Assembly (NCBI GenBank): GCA_039975855.1
Contig: JBDWGH010000002.1
Location: 744,001 to 808,000, forward strand
Length of the DNA stretch: 64,000 nt
Direction: 5' to 3'
Source of the DNA: Litorimonas sp039975855
GTDB taxonomy: Bacteria; Pseudomonadota; Alphaproteobacteria; Caulobacterales; Maricaulaceae
Position numbers and translations under genes: made by a program. A model generated the notes under the pieces. That model was not told where the DNA came from, searched no databases, and saw only the letters and a program-made list of their open reading frames with translations. Shown here piece by piece: positions 27,551-36,419 of this stretch (its first letter is position 1; each line of letters starts with the position of its first letter).

Positions 27551-28159
27551 ATGTCTAAATCAGTTGAGTTTATTTTCGATTTCGGAAGCCCGAATGCCTA
27601 TTTAGCTTGGCACGCGATCCAACCTGTATTGGAGCGCACGGGCGCAACATTCGACATCACGCCTTGCCTACTCGGCGGGATATTTAAACTCACAGGCAAT
27701 CAAGCCCCGTGGATGTCCTATGCCAATGTCAAAGGAAAGCTGGACTATGAACGGCTAGAAATGACGCGGTTCATTTCGCTTCACCGCTTGTCAAAATTCA
27801 AAATGAATCCGCATTTCCCAGTCAACACACTCCTTCTTATGCGGGGCGCAATTGCCGCGAAACAAGATGGGGTTTTGGACGCTTATGTGAAAGCAGGACT
27901 ATCCGCGATGTGGGAAGACGGCGAGAATATGAGTGATCCAGACGTATATGCCAAAGTTATGACCAATGCCGGATTAGATGGTGCAGGCCTGCTGACCGCA
28001 ACTCAAAACCCAGACGTCAAAGCAAAATTGGCTGAGAATACGGATGCGGCCGTCGCGCGCGGCGTATTCGGCATTCCAACGTTCTTTGTTGGGAACGAAA
28101 TGTTCTTTGGAAAAGATCGATTAGATCAGGTTGAAGCGCAGCTAACCGCAGAGGCGTAA
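27551..28159 (+). CDS. 2-hydroxychromene-2-carboxylate isomerase family (DsbA/GST-kappa fold)
   Basis: 202 residues: thioredoxin fold with inserted helical domain. FIFDFGSPNAYLAW at the N terminus holds the Ser that binds glutathione in this family, and FGIPTFFVGNEMFFGKDRLDQV is the cis-Pro region. Family members isomerise aromatic ring-cleavage products with glutathione. No aromatic degradation genes are nearby, so the actual substrate is open. Cotranscribed with the SDR upstream. Its last 18 bases overlap the convergent TerB-like gene. Confidence 0.9.
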   Translation: MSKSVEFIFDFGSPNAYLAWHAIQPVLERTGATFDITPCLLGGIFKLTGNQAPWMSYANVKGKLDYERLEMTRFISLHRLSKFKMNPHFPVNTLLLMRGAIAAKQDGVLDAYVKAGLSAMWEDGENMSDPDVYAKVMTNAGLDGAGLLTATQNPDVKAKLAENTDAAVARGVFGIPTFFVGNEMFFGKDRLDQVEAQLTAEA

Positions 28160-28546
28160 TCCGTCATCCAAATTCCAGACGCGCTTAATCAAGTTATTAA
28201 GAGCGATCTCGCTGACATGCATTTCATTATCAGCCAAGAATATCATATTCAGAAGGTTCAATAAGGCGATCTTATCCCCGTGCTGTCCAACACGTTTTAA
28301 TATTGGAATAAACCACTTGTCGAACTCTGATCTTGGCCCAGAAAAAATATGCCGAACATGATCTTTATTCATCTCAAACCAAGCTAAAGCTTTGGCTTCT
28401 GAAATTTTCGGTAATTTATGTTTGGACAAATTCATCCGCGCCACCGATTTGATAAAGACCTCAATCTCGCTCGAGTGAATGCGTTTATCAGCATATATTC
28501 CAACGGTCAGAACCATTAGAATATCGTTCATTTCGGTTTGTTGCAT
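28142..28546 (-). CDS. TerB-like all-helical protein
   Basis: 134 residues, all alpha, acidic and soluble. The pattern LTVGIYADKRIHSSEIEVFI followed at the end by MIFLADNEMHVSEIALNNLI resembles the paired D/E-rich helices of TerB/DjlA-type domains (metal-binding fold). Remote similarity only. It overlaps the convergent isomerase gene by 18 bases. The 285 bases upstream (28547-28831) are AT-rich and hold no convincing gene. Confidence 0.65.
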   Translation of the reverse strand: MQQTEMNDILMVLTVGIYADKRIHSSEIEVFIKSVARMNLSKHKLPKISEAKALAWFEMNKDHVRHIFSGPRSEFDKWFIPILKRVGQHGDKIALLNLLNMIFLADNEMHVSEIALNNLIKRVWNLDDGLRLCG

Positions 28547-28831
28547 AGGACTACCCCCTCAGCAGTGGCAGCGGCTTTGGAACAGTTTAGATGAACCGAA
28601 GATGAACATTAAAATCTGTACATCTTATGGCATTAAAATTTGCAACCCCAGACTACAACTTATTGAAAAACATCCAATTTTTTTAAATTTTTCACCTAGA
28701 CGAAAGTTCCCGGTTCCCAATTTTAGGGCCATTAATCGAGATTTCAGTGACCTGAAGCAAATTATCGGCATGGCTGTTTTGCCCGCCAGTTAAAAAGCTC
28801 TAGGACTTAACACTTACCCCGTAATTAAGCG

Positions 28832-29773
28832 CTATCTGGCCACACCCAAAATCGCCCGCGCACCATCAGCATCTTGCATGATTTGGTCTTTCAACGCGTC
28901 AAAGCTCTCAAATTTTTTCTCAGCCCGAATGAAGCTGCGGAAACGTACGTCAATCAATTGACCATAGAGATCGCGATCAAAATCGAGCAAATGCACCTCT
29001 AACCGCGCCTCTTCTCCATCGACCGTTGGACGACTGCCCGTATTGGCCACAGCAGGACGCCAGACCTCTTCACCCTCAAGGCGGACTTCGACGACATAGA
29101 CGCCAAATTTTGGGCGCACGAGATCCGCGAATTCCAAATTGGCCGTCGGGAAATTAATTGTACGTCCGCGCTGCTGGCCCTTTTGCACAATCCCGTCTAC
29201 GCGCCACGGACGCGACAACATATGTTGGGCATGGAAAACATCGCCGTTTTGCAGCGCTTTGCGAATTTCGGTCGAACCGTATTTGCCGTATAATTTATGT
29301 AGGCCAACTGGCGAGATCGCTGTAACGCCTATGCCTCTTTCTCCGCAAAGGCGGGTCAGGCTTTCAACATTCCCGCAACGGTTTTTCCCAAACCCATAGT
29401 CTTCGCCGACGATGACATGACGGATGCCAAGACCCTGATGCAGGACCAGTTCGACAAACTCCGTATCGTCCATATCGCGCAAGGCTTCATCAAATGGAAT
29501 TTCATAGAGAAATTCGACACCTAACTCTTCCATAACCTGCTGGCGTATTCGCGCGCTCATGAGGCGGAACGGCGCCGCATCGGGTTTGAAAAATCGGTAG
29601 GGGTGCGGCCGAAACAGACCTATGCCAAGCGGCGCGCCAATGTCATTGGCGATAGATCGGGCGCGTTCGATGACGGCCTGATGTCCACGATGCAAACCAT
29701 CGAAATTGCCCAGTGCAATAACCGCCCCTTTATCGGAGCCCGATAGATTGGAATAAGTTTGAAGCGTTTTCAC
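28832..29773 (-). CDS. ribF: bifunctional riboflavin kinase/FAD synthetase
   Basis: Makes FMN from riboflavin and then FAD. 313 residues. N-terminal adenylyltransferase: LGNFDGLHRGHQAVI (HxGH-like) and VGEDYGFGKNRCGN. C-terminal kinase: GRTINFPTANLEF with the PTAN metal/ATP motif and GVYVVEV ... NTGSRPTVDGEEARLEVHLL. Start is a GTG at 29773, 6 bases after the MaoC hydratase gene, so the two are probably one transcript. Confidence 0.96.
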   Translation of the reverse strand: MKTLQTYSNLSGSDKGAVIALGNFDGLHRGHQAVIERARSIANDIGAPLGIGLFRPHPYRFFKPDAAPFRLMSARIRQQVMEELGVEFLYEIPFDEALRDMDDTEFVELVLHQGLGIRHVIVGEDYGFGKNRCGNVESLTRLCGERGIGVTAISPVGLHKLYGKYGSTEIRKALQNGDVFHAQHMLSRPWRVDGIVQKGQQRGRTINFPTANLEFADLVRPKFGVYVVEVRLEGEEVWRPAVANTGSRPTVDGEEARLEVHLLDFDRDLYGQLIDVRFRSFIRAEKKFESFDALKDQIMQDADGARAILGVAR

Positions 29774-29779
29774 GCGAAG

Positions 29780-30214
29780 CTATTCTGTTGGACGTTTCTG
29801 AACAAAAACACCAGCATCACCCCGGCAGATTTTCACACCGTCAACTTCGCAATGGCAACGCATTTTCACGCGACCCGTTCTCTCATTGATTTCGACAACT
29901 TCAGCAATTGCGGTAATTTCATCGCCAATGAAGGCGGGTTTCCGGAAACGCAGGTTCAGCTCAACAAAGACGGCGCCTGGCCCTGGAAGGTCATTTCCTA
30001 AAACAGCCGAAATGAAGCTCGCCGAAAGCGCGCCATGTGCGATGCGTCCTTTAAACCCGGCTGCGATGGCCGCCTCTTCATTTACGTGGATCGGATTATG
30101 GTCGCCCGTGATATCGGCGAAGGTGTTGATCATGTCAGAGGTTATCGTTGCACGAGTCTCTGCCTTCATGCCAATTTCGAGGTCTTCGAGATAGTATTTG
30201 ATTTTGCCAGTCAT
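29780..30214 (-). CDS. MaoC-type (R)-specific enoyl-CoA hydratase
   Basis: 144 residues, single hot-dog domain. The catalytic motif is FADITGDHNPIHVNEEAA with Asp and His, followed by GRIAHGALSASFISAVLG. PhaJ-like enzymes hydrate trans-2-enoyl-CoA to (R)-3-hydroxyacyl-CoA and can feed polyhydroxyalkanoate or other routes. No pha genes are in the window. Followed by ribF after 6 bases and preceded by the P450 gene after a 60-base gap. Confidence 0.92.
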   Translation of the reverse strand: MTGKIKYYLEDLEIGMKAETRATITSDMINTFADITGDHNPIHVNEEAAIAAGFKGRIAHGALSASFISAVLGNDLPGPGAVFVELNLRFRKPAFIGDEITAIAEVVEINERTGRVKMRCHCEVDGVKICRGDAGVFVQKRPTE

Positions 30215-30274
30215 TCAGCGCCTCTAGCAGGGGATGACACAGTTTTCCATGCCAAATTCGACGGGATAAGTCGC

Positions 30275-31501
30275 TTATTCGTGAGCAAAAAATCGGACGG
30301 GTAATTGCTTTAATCCCCGCGAGCCTAAGCGCTTCGCCCAAACAAGCTGGTCTTGCGGGATAGCCAGAGAAAGCTCTGGGTAGCGTATAAATAAGCGCTC
30401 TAAGGCGATTTGAGCTTCGACCCGCGCAAGTTGGATCCCCAAACATAAATGCACCCCATTGCCAAACCCAACATGCCGTACTTTCTCGCGGTGAATGTTG
30501 AAGGACAAAGGCGCTTCGAAATAAGCGGGATCAATGTTTGCCGCAGAGAGCAAAGCCATGAACATCTGCCCCTTTCTCATCTTTTGTCCGTGAAATTCCA
30601 TGTCGCGCACAACATATCGAGGCTTTGTCATTTGTACGGGAGAGGTAAACCGGATCAATTCCTCAACGGCCATTGGCCAAAGCGCACTATCCTCCCGCAA
30701 ATTATTCAACTGTTCAGGATGATTAAGCAAACACGGAACGGCACAAGACAGAAGATTTTTGGTCGTTTCATGCCCCGCAATAAACAGAACAAAAACCATT
30801 GACAGAAGTTCGTTCTCGGACAGGCGATCCTCATCTGTATCCGCCAATTTTACAAATTCAGAGATAAGTCCGGGTTTTGGGTTTTTGCGTACCTCGTCAA
30901 ATTCAGCACGCAGATAATTAGACATCCGCTTTATCGCGGGTGAAATTTTGAAAACACCGAGAACACTTGAAATATCGGCAAAAGATCTGATTTCATCCGT
31001 CAATCTATCCCGGTCTTCAGCCTCCAATCCTAAAAGCTCACAGATGACAAGAAGCGGCAGAACATCGAAATAACCTTGCATGAGGTCAGTTTCGCCCTTG
31101 GCTTCCATTTTATCCAATAGCGCATCCGCCATAGCCGCAATCGCGGGGCGTAACGCTTCGATATTGGCCGTGCGAAACGTCTTATCGGCGATCTTACGCA
31201 ACCGGCGGTGATCGGGGTCGTCCAAAGACAGCATATTCGACATCAGCAATTTGAATGTCTTCGGCATATAAGGAATCGGAATCTGACTGCGCTTTCCGGC
31301 ATTTCGGCCATCAACCACAAATCTATCGGATGATTTCAACATCTCCATCACCGCGTTGTGGTGGGTCAGGAAATTCATCTTACCCAGAAACGGTATCTTG
31401 GATTGGGTAATAGGACCACGCGCGACAAGGTCCTGCAAGACGGGATGCGGGTTCGCCATAAAGGCGGCGGATGTCAAAATCGACTTTGCCACACCCGACA
31501 A
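30275..31501 (-). CDS. cytochrome P450
   Basis: 408 residues, soluble bacterial type. I-helix FIAGHETTKN (oxygen-binding Thr), K-helix ExxR in VEELIRF, and the heme loop FGNGVHLCLGIQLAR with the ligand Cys353. Substrate cannot be read from the sequence; no ferredoxin lies next to it, though an FNR-type reductase is at 51.6 kb. The start is TTG at 31501 or GTG at 31492; both precede the usual SAAFMANPHPVLQDL start of the fold. Confidence 0.95.
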   Translation of the reverse strand: MSGVAKSILTSAAFMANPHPVLQDLVARGPITQSKIPFLGKMNFLTHHNAVMEMLKSSDRFVVDGRNAGKRSQIPIPYMPKTFKLLMSNMLSLDDPDHRRLRKIADKTFRTANIEALRPAIAAMADALLDKMEAKGETDLMQGYFDVLPLLVICELLGLEAEDRDRLTDEIRSFADISSVLGVFKISPAIKRMSNYLRAEFDEVRKNPKPGLISEFVKLADTDEDRLSENELLSMVFVLFIAGHETTKNLLSCAVPCLLNHPEQLNNLREDSALWPMAVEELIRFTSPVQMTKPRYVVRDMEFHGQKMRKGQMFMALLSAANIDPAYFEAPLSFNIHREKVRHVGFGNGVHLCLGIQLARVEAQIALERLFIRYPELSLAIPQDQLVWAKRLGSRGLKQLPVRFFAHE

Positions 31502-31521
31502 ATATCAGTTATCTGCTTAAC

Positions 31522-32358
31522 TTACCATGATAGCTTTGGCGCAATATAGCGCGCGCTGACGCCGTGTTTTGTTAAAAGCGTTTTGAATTGATGTTCCATT
31601 CCGCCGTGCAGGCCGTCTTGAATGAACAAGCAGTCCATCCCTTCACGTTGCGCGCCAAGGAGGTCCGTGAAAATGTTATCTCCGATGCAGAGGATTTTCT
31701 CGGGCGGCGGGACATGGCCCATCACCTCATCCAGCCAAGCACGGCAGAGACGATAGATAGGTTCATGCGGCTTCCCGCCATAAATGACTTCACCGCCCAT
31801 ATCCTCATACATCTTAGCCAGCGCGCCACCACACCAGACGATCTTTTCGCCAACTTTCACTTTCATATCCGGGTTAGCGCAGATCATAGGCAAATTGCGA
31901 TCCCGAGCCTCGCCTAGCAATTCAGTATAATCATCGGGATGCTCATTATCGTCATACATCCCCGTGCAGGAGATAAATTCCGCCGAATCCAAATCGGTAA
32001 AATTCAACTCCAATCCAGCATAAAGCCCGTCATCTCTCTCCGGCCCGATTTTAAATGCAGGTCCAGGAGCCCGCCTCGCCAGTGAGTCGATGGTCGCATC
32101 ACCAGACGTAACAATAGCGTCGTAAAACTCGCCCGGCACGCCAATCCGGCGAAAACTGTCAGGTACACCAACGCTTGGGCGTGGGATATTTGTGATCATC
32201 ACAACAGGCGCGCGCTCGCGGAAGCGTTCCAGCGCTTCGCATGCTTCGTGAAAAGGCATTTTCCCATTGTGAATTACGCCCCAAATATCACAAAAAATGG
32301 CATCATAATCATCGGCCACTTGGCCCAGGCCAGAAAGCGTTTGGAAGGTGTCAGTCAT
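31522..32358 (-). CDS. HAD-IIA phosphatase, TIGR01459 type
   Basis: 278 residues. HAD motif I is FCDIWGVIHNG with the nucleophile Asp and unusual Trp; motif II is MITNIPRPS; the C-terminal motif with ILCIGDNIFTDLLGAQREGMD completes the active site. A C2 cap (NagD-like) lies between. This branch is typical of alphaproteobacteria; substrate unknown. Lies 20 bases after the P450 start on the same strand. Confidence 0.92.
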   Translation of the reverse strand: MTDTFQTLSGLGQVADDYDAIFCDIWGVIHNGKMPFHEACEALERFRERAPVVMITNIPRPSVGVPDSFRRIGVPGEFYDAIVTSGDATIDSLARRAPGPAFKIGPERDDGLYAGLELNFTDLDSAEFISCTGMYDDNEHPDDYTELLGEARDRNLPMICANPDMKVKVGEKIVWCGGALAKMYEDMGGEVIYGGKPHEPIYRLCRAWLDEVMGHVPPPEKILCIGDNIFTDLLGAQREGMDCLFIQDGLHGGMEHQFKTLLTKHGVSARYIAPKLSW

Positions 32359-32367
32359 AGGCGCGGG

Positions 32368-32457
32368 TTAAGGCGCAATGGGGACTTGGGCAAGGCGGTA
32401 ACGCGGTTTTTTAACAAATTCCCTAAAGACCCGTTCGCTCAATTCTAAGATAAAGAA
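32368..32457 (-). pseudogene. 3' remnant of the small membrane-protein family
   Basis: A short open frame on the minus strand ends in KPRYRLAQ plus six residues and a stop. The bases 32385-32411 match 33193-33219, the 3' end of the paralog at 33173-33520, at 26 of 27 positions and in the same reading frame. No matching 5' part is seen upstream, so it looks like the tail of a lost third copy. Confidence 0.45.
32385..32411. repeat. 27-base repeat, partner at 33193-33219
   Basis: CTTGGGCAAGGCGGTA[A/G]CGCGGTTTTT occurs here and at 33193-33219 with a single difference, in direct orientation 808 bases apart. Both encode KPRYRLAQ on the minus strand. A direct repeat of this kind can recombine and delete what lies between. 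Confidence 0.7.
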
Positions 32458-32483
32458 TTAAGTCTTTGCGCCTAGAACGGTGT

Positions 32484-32792
32484 ATGGAAGCGCTCTTGTT
32501 AATGATCCCTTTGGCAATTTTTATTGCCAGCTTTTTGGCGGGTTTCAATTCCCAGCGGCGACATGTCTCAAAAGCCGGCCTCGCTCTGTCCTGTATTGCC
32601 GTTTTAATCGTATTTTCTCCGTTTTTGATGAAAGCGACGAGCATAGGTGCAGGCTATTTAGGTTTTATGGCTCTCATCGGTTTCGGAGCTTTACTTCTGC
32701 CGCCGGTCGCTGGGTACTGGTCAGGATATTTGATCATGAGATTTTTTTCTTTTCTTGAGAAAAAGCTCGATGGTCCAAAATTAGATAAATAA
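32484..32792 (+). CDS. hypothetical small membrane protein
   Basis: 102 residues from the ATG at 32484. Three hydrophobic helices: LLLMIPLAIFIASFLAGF, AGLALSCIAVLIVFSPFLM and YLGFMALIGFGALLLPPVAGY, then a basic end (FLEKKLDGPKLDK). No family recognised. It is the only plus-strand gene between the HAD gene and the tandem paralogs, and lies between the two arms of the 27-base direct repeat. Confidence 0.55.
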   Translation: MEALLLMIPLAIFIASFLAGFNSQRRHVSKAGLALSCIAVLIVFSPFLMKATSIGAGYLGFMALIGFGALLLPPVAGYWSGYLIMRFFSFLEKKLDGPKLDK

Positions 32793-32821
32793 AGTTAGGC
32801 TGCTCATATTCGGTGATGGCC

Positions 32822-33169
32822 TCAAGGCCGAACGATGTCTTGGGAAAGTCGGTAGCGAGGATTCTTTCCTTCTGCTTCAAGAATGTCGACTTCAATCGAT
32901 TGCCCGATGGTCAAAGTACGGTGAGTGGGAACATTCATGTAAATTATTGTTCCGTTCTCCAATGCAACTTCAATTGGCGCTTCGCCTCGGAGATATTTGC
33001 TATTTCTTATTCGAATACCTGTGACCTCTCCTGTTTGAGTGCGCGAATAATTATACTCGGCAGGAGGCGGGGACAGAAAAAAAACAAGGAGAAACAAGGT
33101 GACGCCAACAAAGCTCGCTATTAAAAACAGAGCCTTTGGCGAAAGAGGAAAAATTGGAACCCTGTTCAC
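32822..33169 (-). CDS. small single-span membrane protein, tandem paralog 2
   Basis: 115 residues from a GTG start with GAAGG 8 bases before it. One N-terminal helix (ALFLIASFVGVTLFLLVFFL) followed by SPPPAEYNYS and a beta-rich periplasmic domain ending in KNPRYRLSQD. It is the same length as, and clearly related to, the gene directly upstream (3 bases apart): shared PxFP start, FFL[SA]P.PP after the helix, a VRLENEN/VALENGT strand and PRYRL[AS]QD end. Function unknown. Confidence 0.75.
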   Translation of the reverse strand: MNRVPIFPLSPKALFLIASFVGVTLFLLVFFLSPPPAEYNYSRTQTGEVTGIRIRNSKYLRGEAPIEVALENGTIIYMNVPTHRTLTIGQSIEVDILEAEGKNPRYRLSQDIVRP

Positions 33170-33172
33170 GTC

Positions 33173-33520
33173 TCAACCTTCAACGCTGGGGTCTTGGGCA
33201 AGGCGGTAGCGCGGTTTTTCGCCATCAGCCGTTAGGATTTCAACATTAATTGTGTCTCCAATTAATATATTGTGCCTCGTCTGGACCTTCATAAAAATCA
33301 AGTTTTCATTTTCGAGTCGGACCCTCACTGTTGCTTCACTTGTATGATATCTCCCTCGCGCAGGATAGGTCTCTACGACTTCACCAACTTTAGTGTCAGC
33401 ATACTGAAATTGTGGAGGAGCAGGCGCCAAAAAAAAGAGAAGAAGAAATATTGTGCCGGCGATTACGCACATAGTGACCGAAACCGCTCTAGCAGTCATT
33501 GGAAAAAAAGGGGTCTTCAA
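33173..33520 (-). CDS. small single-span membrane protein, tandem paralog 1
   Basis: 115 residues from a TTG start that overlaps the stop of the GFA gene (TTGA). The TTG is supported by alignment with the neighbouring paralog, which has the same N-terminal PxFP. One helix (VSVTMCVIAGTIFLLLFFL), then APAPPQFQYA and a domain with VRVRLENENLIFMKVQTRH and the KPRYRLAQD end. An ATG seven codons in is the alternative start. Coupled to the GFA gene upstream. Confidence 0.72.
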   Translation of the reverse strand: MKTPFFPMTARAVSVTMCVIAGTIFLLLFFLAPAPPQFQYADTKVGEVVETYPARGRYHTSEATVRVRLENENLIFMKVQTRHNILIGDTINVEILTADGEKPRYRLAQDPSVEG

Positions 33521-33894
33521 GTCTTTTCTCTCAAAGCCTCAATATTCCCTTCCCAATCGCTACCGTCAAAGGCGATGCGTTTGGCGATGGCTAGCGTGCC
33601 TGCATCGACGCAGCGGAGGTTTACGCTCCACGCGTCGGGATGGCTGCGGGGGCGGTAAAGTGGTTTTATTCCGCAGGTGCGGCAGAACATATGCACAGCC
33701 TGACCCGTATTAAATCGATACTCCGTCAGCTCGTCCTCTCCGGACAGAAACCGCAAGTCACCTTCAGGGACAAAGACATGCTCATAGCCCGTCATATCGC
33801 ACATGGAGCAATTGCAATCGGTCACATCGACCGCGGCGGGCGCGTCAAATTCGAAGCGCACGGCACCGCAATGACATCCGCCCTGATGCAACAT
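33517..33894 (-). CDS. GFA/CENP-V family zinc protein
   Basis: 125 residues from the ATG at 33894, which overlaps the stop of the metalloprotease gene (TGATG). Zinc ligands of the GFA fold: GGCHCGAVRF, CNCSMCDMTG and CRTCGIKPLY. Named after glutathione-dependent formaldehyde-activating enzyme, though most members have no proven activity. A longer in-frame start inside the metalloprotease gene is unlikely because the fold starts at MLHQGGCHC. Confidence 0.92.
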   Translation of the reverse strand: MLHQGGCHCGAVRFEFDAPAAVDVTDCNCSMCDMTGYEHVFVPEGDLRFLSGEDELTEYRFNTGQAVHMFCRTCGIKPLYRPRSHPDAWSVNLRCVDAGTLAIAKRIAFDGSDWEGNIEALREKT

Positions 33895-36278
33895 CAGTCG
33901 GATCCAATCGGGCTGCCGGGCGGCAGAGCTTTGGCGGGAGATGTTGGCGCGGCTGCCGTGACGGGTCGCGTGCGGAAGGCGCGGATGCGGTCCACAACCC
34001 ACGCATTATTCGCATTGCCGCTTGTTCCCAATCGTGTCGCCATATTGTTGAGCGCCTCAATCGCCGCCGCTTTCACCGCAGGACTATTGTCGCCATCTGC
34101 CAGCTCCATCAGGGCGAAGGCATAACGCGCCTGCACGGCGTAAGCGATCTCGCCCGTGCGCCCGCTTTTGGAGGCTGACATCACTCGGTCTGCGGTTTCG
34201 CCCAGCACATAATCCAAGGACGGGTTTTGGGCATCGCGGCGGTGAAACTCCACTAGACGCGCTGCGCGCTGTGGATGCAGCAAGACGTCAAATGTGAGGT
34301 CCGCTGCCGTCTCAGCCGCGCTGACCGTATCAAATGCCGGATAAGCGGTTTTACGGAACAGCTCGCGGTCATTATCGGCAAAACTCCAAGAGCCAAGGCG
34401 CGGAGTCAGGTGGGATAATACCTCATCCGACAAATCGAGGGCTTTCGGGTCGAGCGTATCCAGGACAGCATTTAGCGCCGCGCGTTGCCGCGCAGGCGAT
34501 ACAATCTCGCCAGGCCCTGCATCTTCACCATAGGTGAATGACACCCCGCCAATGAGCTTGGCTGCGGCTGCCGTCTGGAACCGATGATATAGATAGATCG
34601 GTACGATCGCCGCATTTAACTCTGATTGCGGACGACCTTCTGGCAGATTATCAGGACCAAAGCGTTCAAGCGCGTAAGCTCGGACTGCCATCACGTTTTT
34701 AAGGCTAGCCACCGGATCGGACCCATTATCCCAAACACTCGCATCTGGATGGGCTGTGCCGGAACTGCGGCCATCTAAATCTCCGACAAACGTCACGCTA
34801 TCAGCGGCGGCTTTCTCGAGAAGCGCATTACGCTCTGCATCCGTATTGTCGCCATAGAGCCAAGTCGCAGAAATTTTATCCCATTCCCCAATGCCCACGC
34901 CATAAGCGTTGGACACATCTAACGCGCCGTCAATTAATCGCACGTCAGGGGCGGGATAATCCATCACTGTGGATTTATCATCCGTGCTACCCGCAAAATT
35001 ATGCGCAAAGCCGAGCGCATGGCCAATTTCATGCGCGGAGAGTTGACGGATACGCGCGAGTGCCAATTCCACTGGATCATCGGCGTCACCGCTATTAGTT
35101 TTACCCGCGCCCAGTAGACCTTCGAAAATCATACGGTCTTGCCGCACGCGTAAGCTGCCCAAATTGACGTGGCCTTTCAGCATTTCGCCTGTGCGCGGAT
35201 CGGACACGCCGCCGCCATAGGACCAGCCGCGCGTTTGGCGGTGCACCCATTGAACCGTGTTATAGCGAATATCGAGCGGATGGGCGTCTTCGGGCAAAAG
35301 CTCGACCCGGTAAGCGCCTTCCCACCCTGCAGCGGTGAAAGCCTCTTCCCACCATCTTGCGCCGTCCACCAGTGCAGACCGGATCGGTTCCGGCGCGCCG
35401 CTATCAATATAAAAGACAATCGGATCGACAATATTTCCGTCGGCATCCCGCTCTAGCCGGTAGCGCCGCGCAAAACGGGTTTCGATATTGGCAGACAACG
35501 GCGCAGAATAATTATAATGCACTTGCTCAATCACGCCCGCGCGCGGGTCAGAGATTAGCGGCTCAAACCCATCTTCGGGCAAGCGAACAAAACTATGGTG
35601 CTGGATCAGGGTGGCATCTTTGCCATTGGCAGCTGTCGTCGAAACTTCGGTTCCGGCATCACTCGAGCTCAGCGTAAAGAACACATCAATTTCGACATTA
35701 TCGGGGAAGGCTAAAGCTTGCGAGGTGTCGACAAATGTGCGGTCGGATTGCACTTTAAAACTGCCCTGCCCCGCGTCTTTGAGATATTGCACGAGGTTAA
35801 GACTATCGGCCTCTAGGAACCCCGTCAGATCAACCACAGTACCGTCACTTGCGTCATCAATAATGGGCAAGCTCGCCATAAAGGAGCGCGCAAAACTTTC
35901 TTTAACGGCGCGGACTTCTAATTGATTATTCGCGTCGGCGCGGTATCGTAAGTTTTCTTCCTCAACGATAATCTTATCACCCATTCGGCGAAACGCGATG
36001 ACACGGCCCCCCTCGCCCCAACCGCGATCAAGCCCAACAGGATTAGACCCAAGACCCGCTGTCAAACGCGCGGAATGAATCAGCCGCAAGCTCACGCCGT
36101 CTTCGCCCGCCTTCGGCAAACGCGCATAAATCTTATTGGTCTTTTGATTGACGTGAAGATTAAAGACCCCTTCCCGAAGTTCAAACCCTGCCAAGGCATT
36201 GGAGCCTCCATCAGAATTTGCACGCGGTTCACAAGAGGCGAGAAGGAGAATAGCGGGGAGAAGAAGGAGATGTTTCAT
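33894..36278 (-). CDS. zinc-dependent lipoprotein metalloprotease (DUF5117/DUF4953 type)
   Basis: 794 residues with a lipoprotein signal (LLLLPAILLLASC, Cys16). The DUF5117-like region covers about 80-260. The metzincin zinc site is HEIGHALGFAHNFAGS with the downstream Met-turn STVMDYPAPD. A C-terminal helical domain follows. Probably anchored in the envelope and acting in the periplasm or at the outer membrane; substrate unknown. The stop overlaps the GFA start by one base. Confidence 0.92.
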   Translation of the reverse strand: MKHLLLLPAILLLASCEPRANSDGGSNALAGFELREGVFNLHVNQKTNKIYARLPKAGEDGVSLRLIHSARLTAGLGSNPVGLDRGWGEGGRVIAFRRMGDKIIVEEENLRYRADANNQLEVRAVKESFARSFMASLPIIDDASDGTVVDLTGFLEADSLNLVQYLKDAGQGSFKVQSDRTFVDTSQALAFPDNVEIDVFFTLSSSDAGTEVSTTAANGKDATLIQHHSFVRLPEDGFEPLISDPRAGVIEQVHYNYSAPLSANIETRFARRYRLERDADGNIVDPIVFYIDSGAPEPIRSALVDGARWWEEAFTAAGWEGAYRVELLPEDAHPLDIRYNTVQWVHRQTRGWSYGGGVSDPRTGEMLKGHVNLGSLRVRQDRMIFEGLLGAGKTNSGDADDPVELALARIRQLSAHEIGHALGFAHNFAGSTDDKSTVMDYPAPDVRLIDGALDVSNAYGVGIGEWDKISATWLYGDNTDAERNALLEKAAADSVTFVGDLDGRSSGTAHPDASVWDNGSDPVASLKNVMAVRAYALERFGPDNLPEGRPQSELNAAIVPIYLYHRFQTAAAAKLIGGVSFTYGEDAGPGEIVSPARQRAALNAVLDTLDPKALDLSDEVLSHLTPRLGSWSFADNDRELFRKTAYPAFDTVSAAETAADLTFDVLLHPQRAARLVEFHRRDAQNPSLDYVLGETADRVMSASKSGRTGEIAYAVQARYAFALMELADGDNSPAVKAAAIEALNNMATRLGTSGNANNAWVVDRIRAFRTRPVTAAAPTSPAKALPPGSPIGSD

Positions 36279-36419
36279 AGCTGTTTTTAATCAGGGTTTT
36301 CACGTGGTGGAAAGAGAAGAAAACGATTGAATATCGGATAGCGTGTTGAAGATTATAAATTTCCTTGCATAGAGATAGGGCCCCGCCTGTAGGCCCATCG
36401 GATTTATGAAGCGCAAATC

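Noticed and set aside
28479..28793. 104-codon plus-strand frame in an AT-rich gap
   Set aside because: Starts antisense inside the TerB-like gene, has no ribosome site and odd composition; the gap 28547-28831 is left without a gene.
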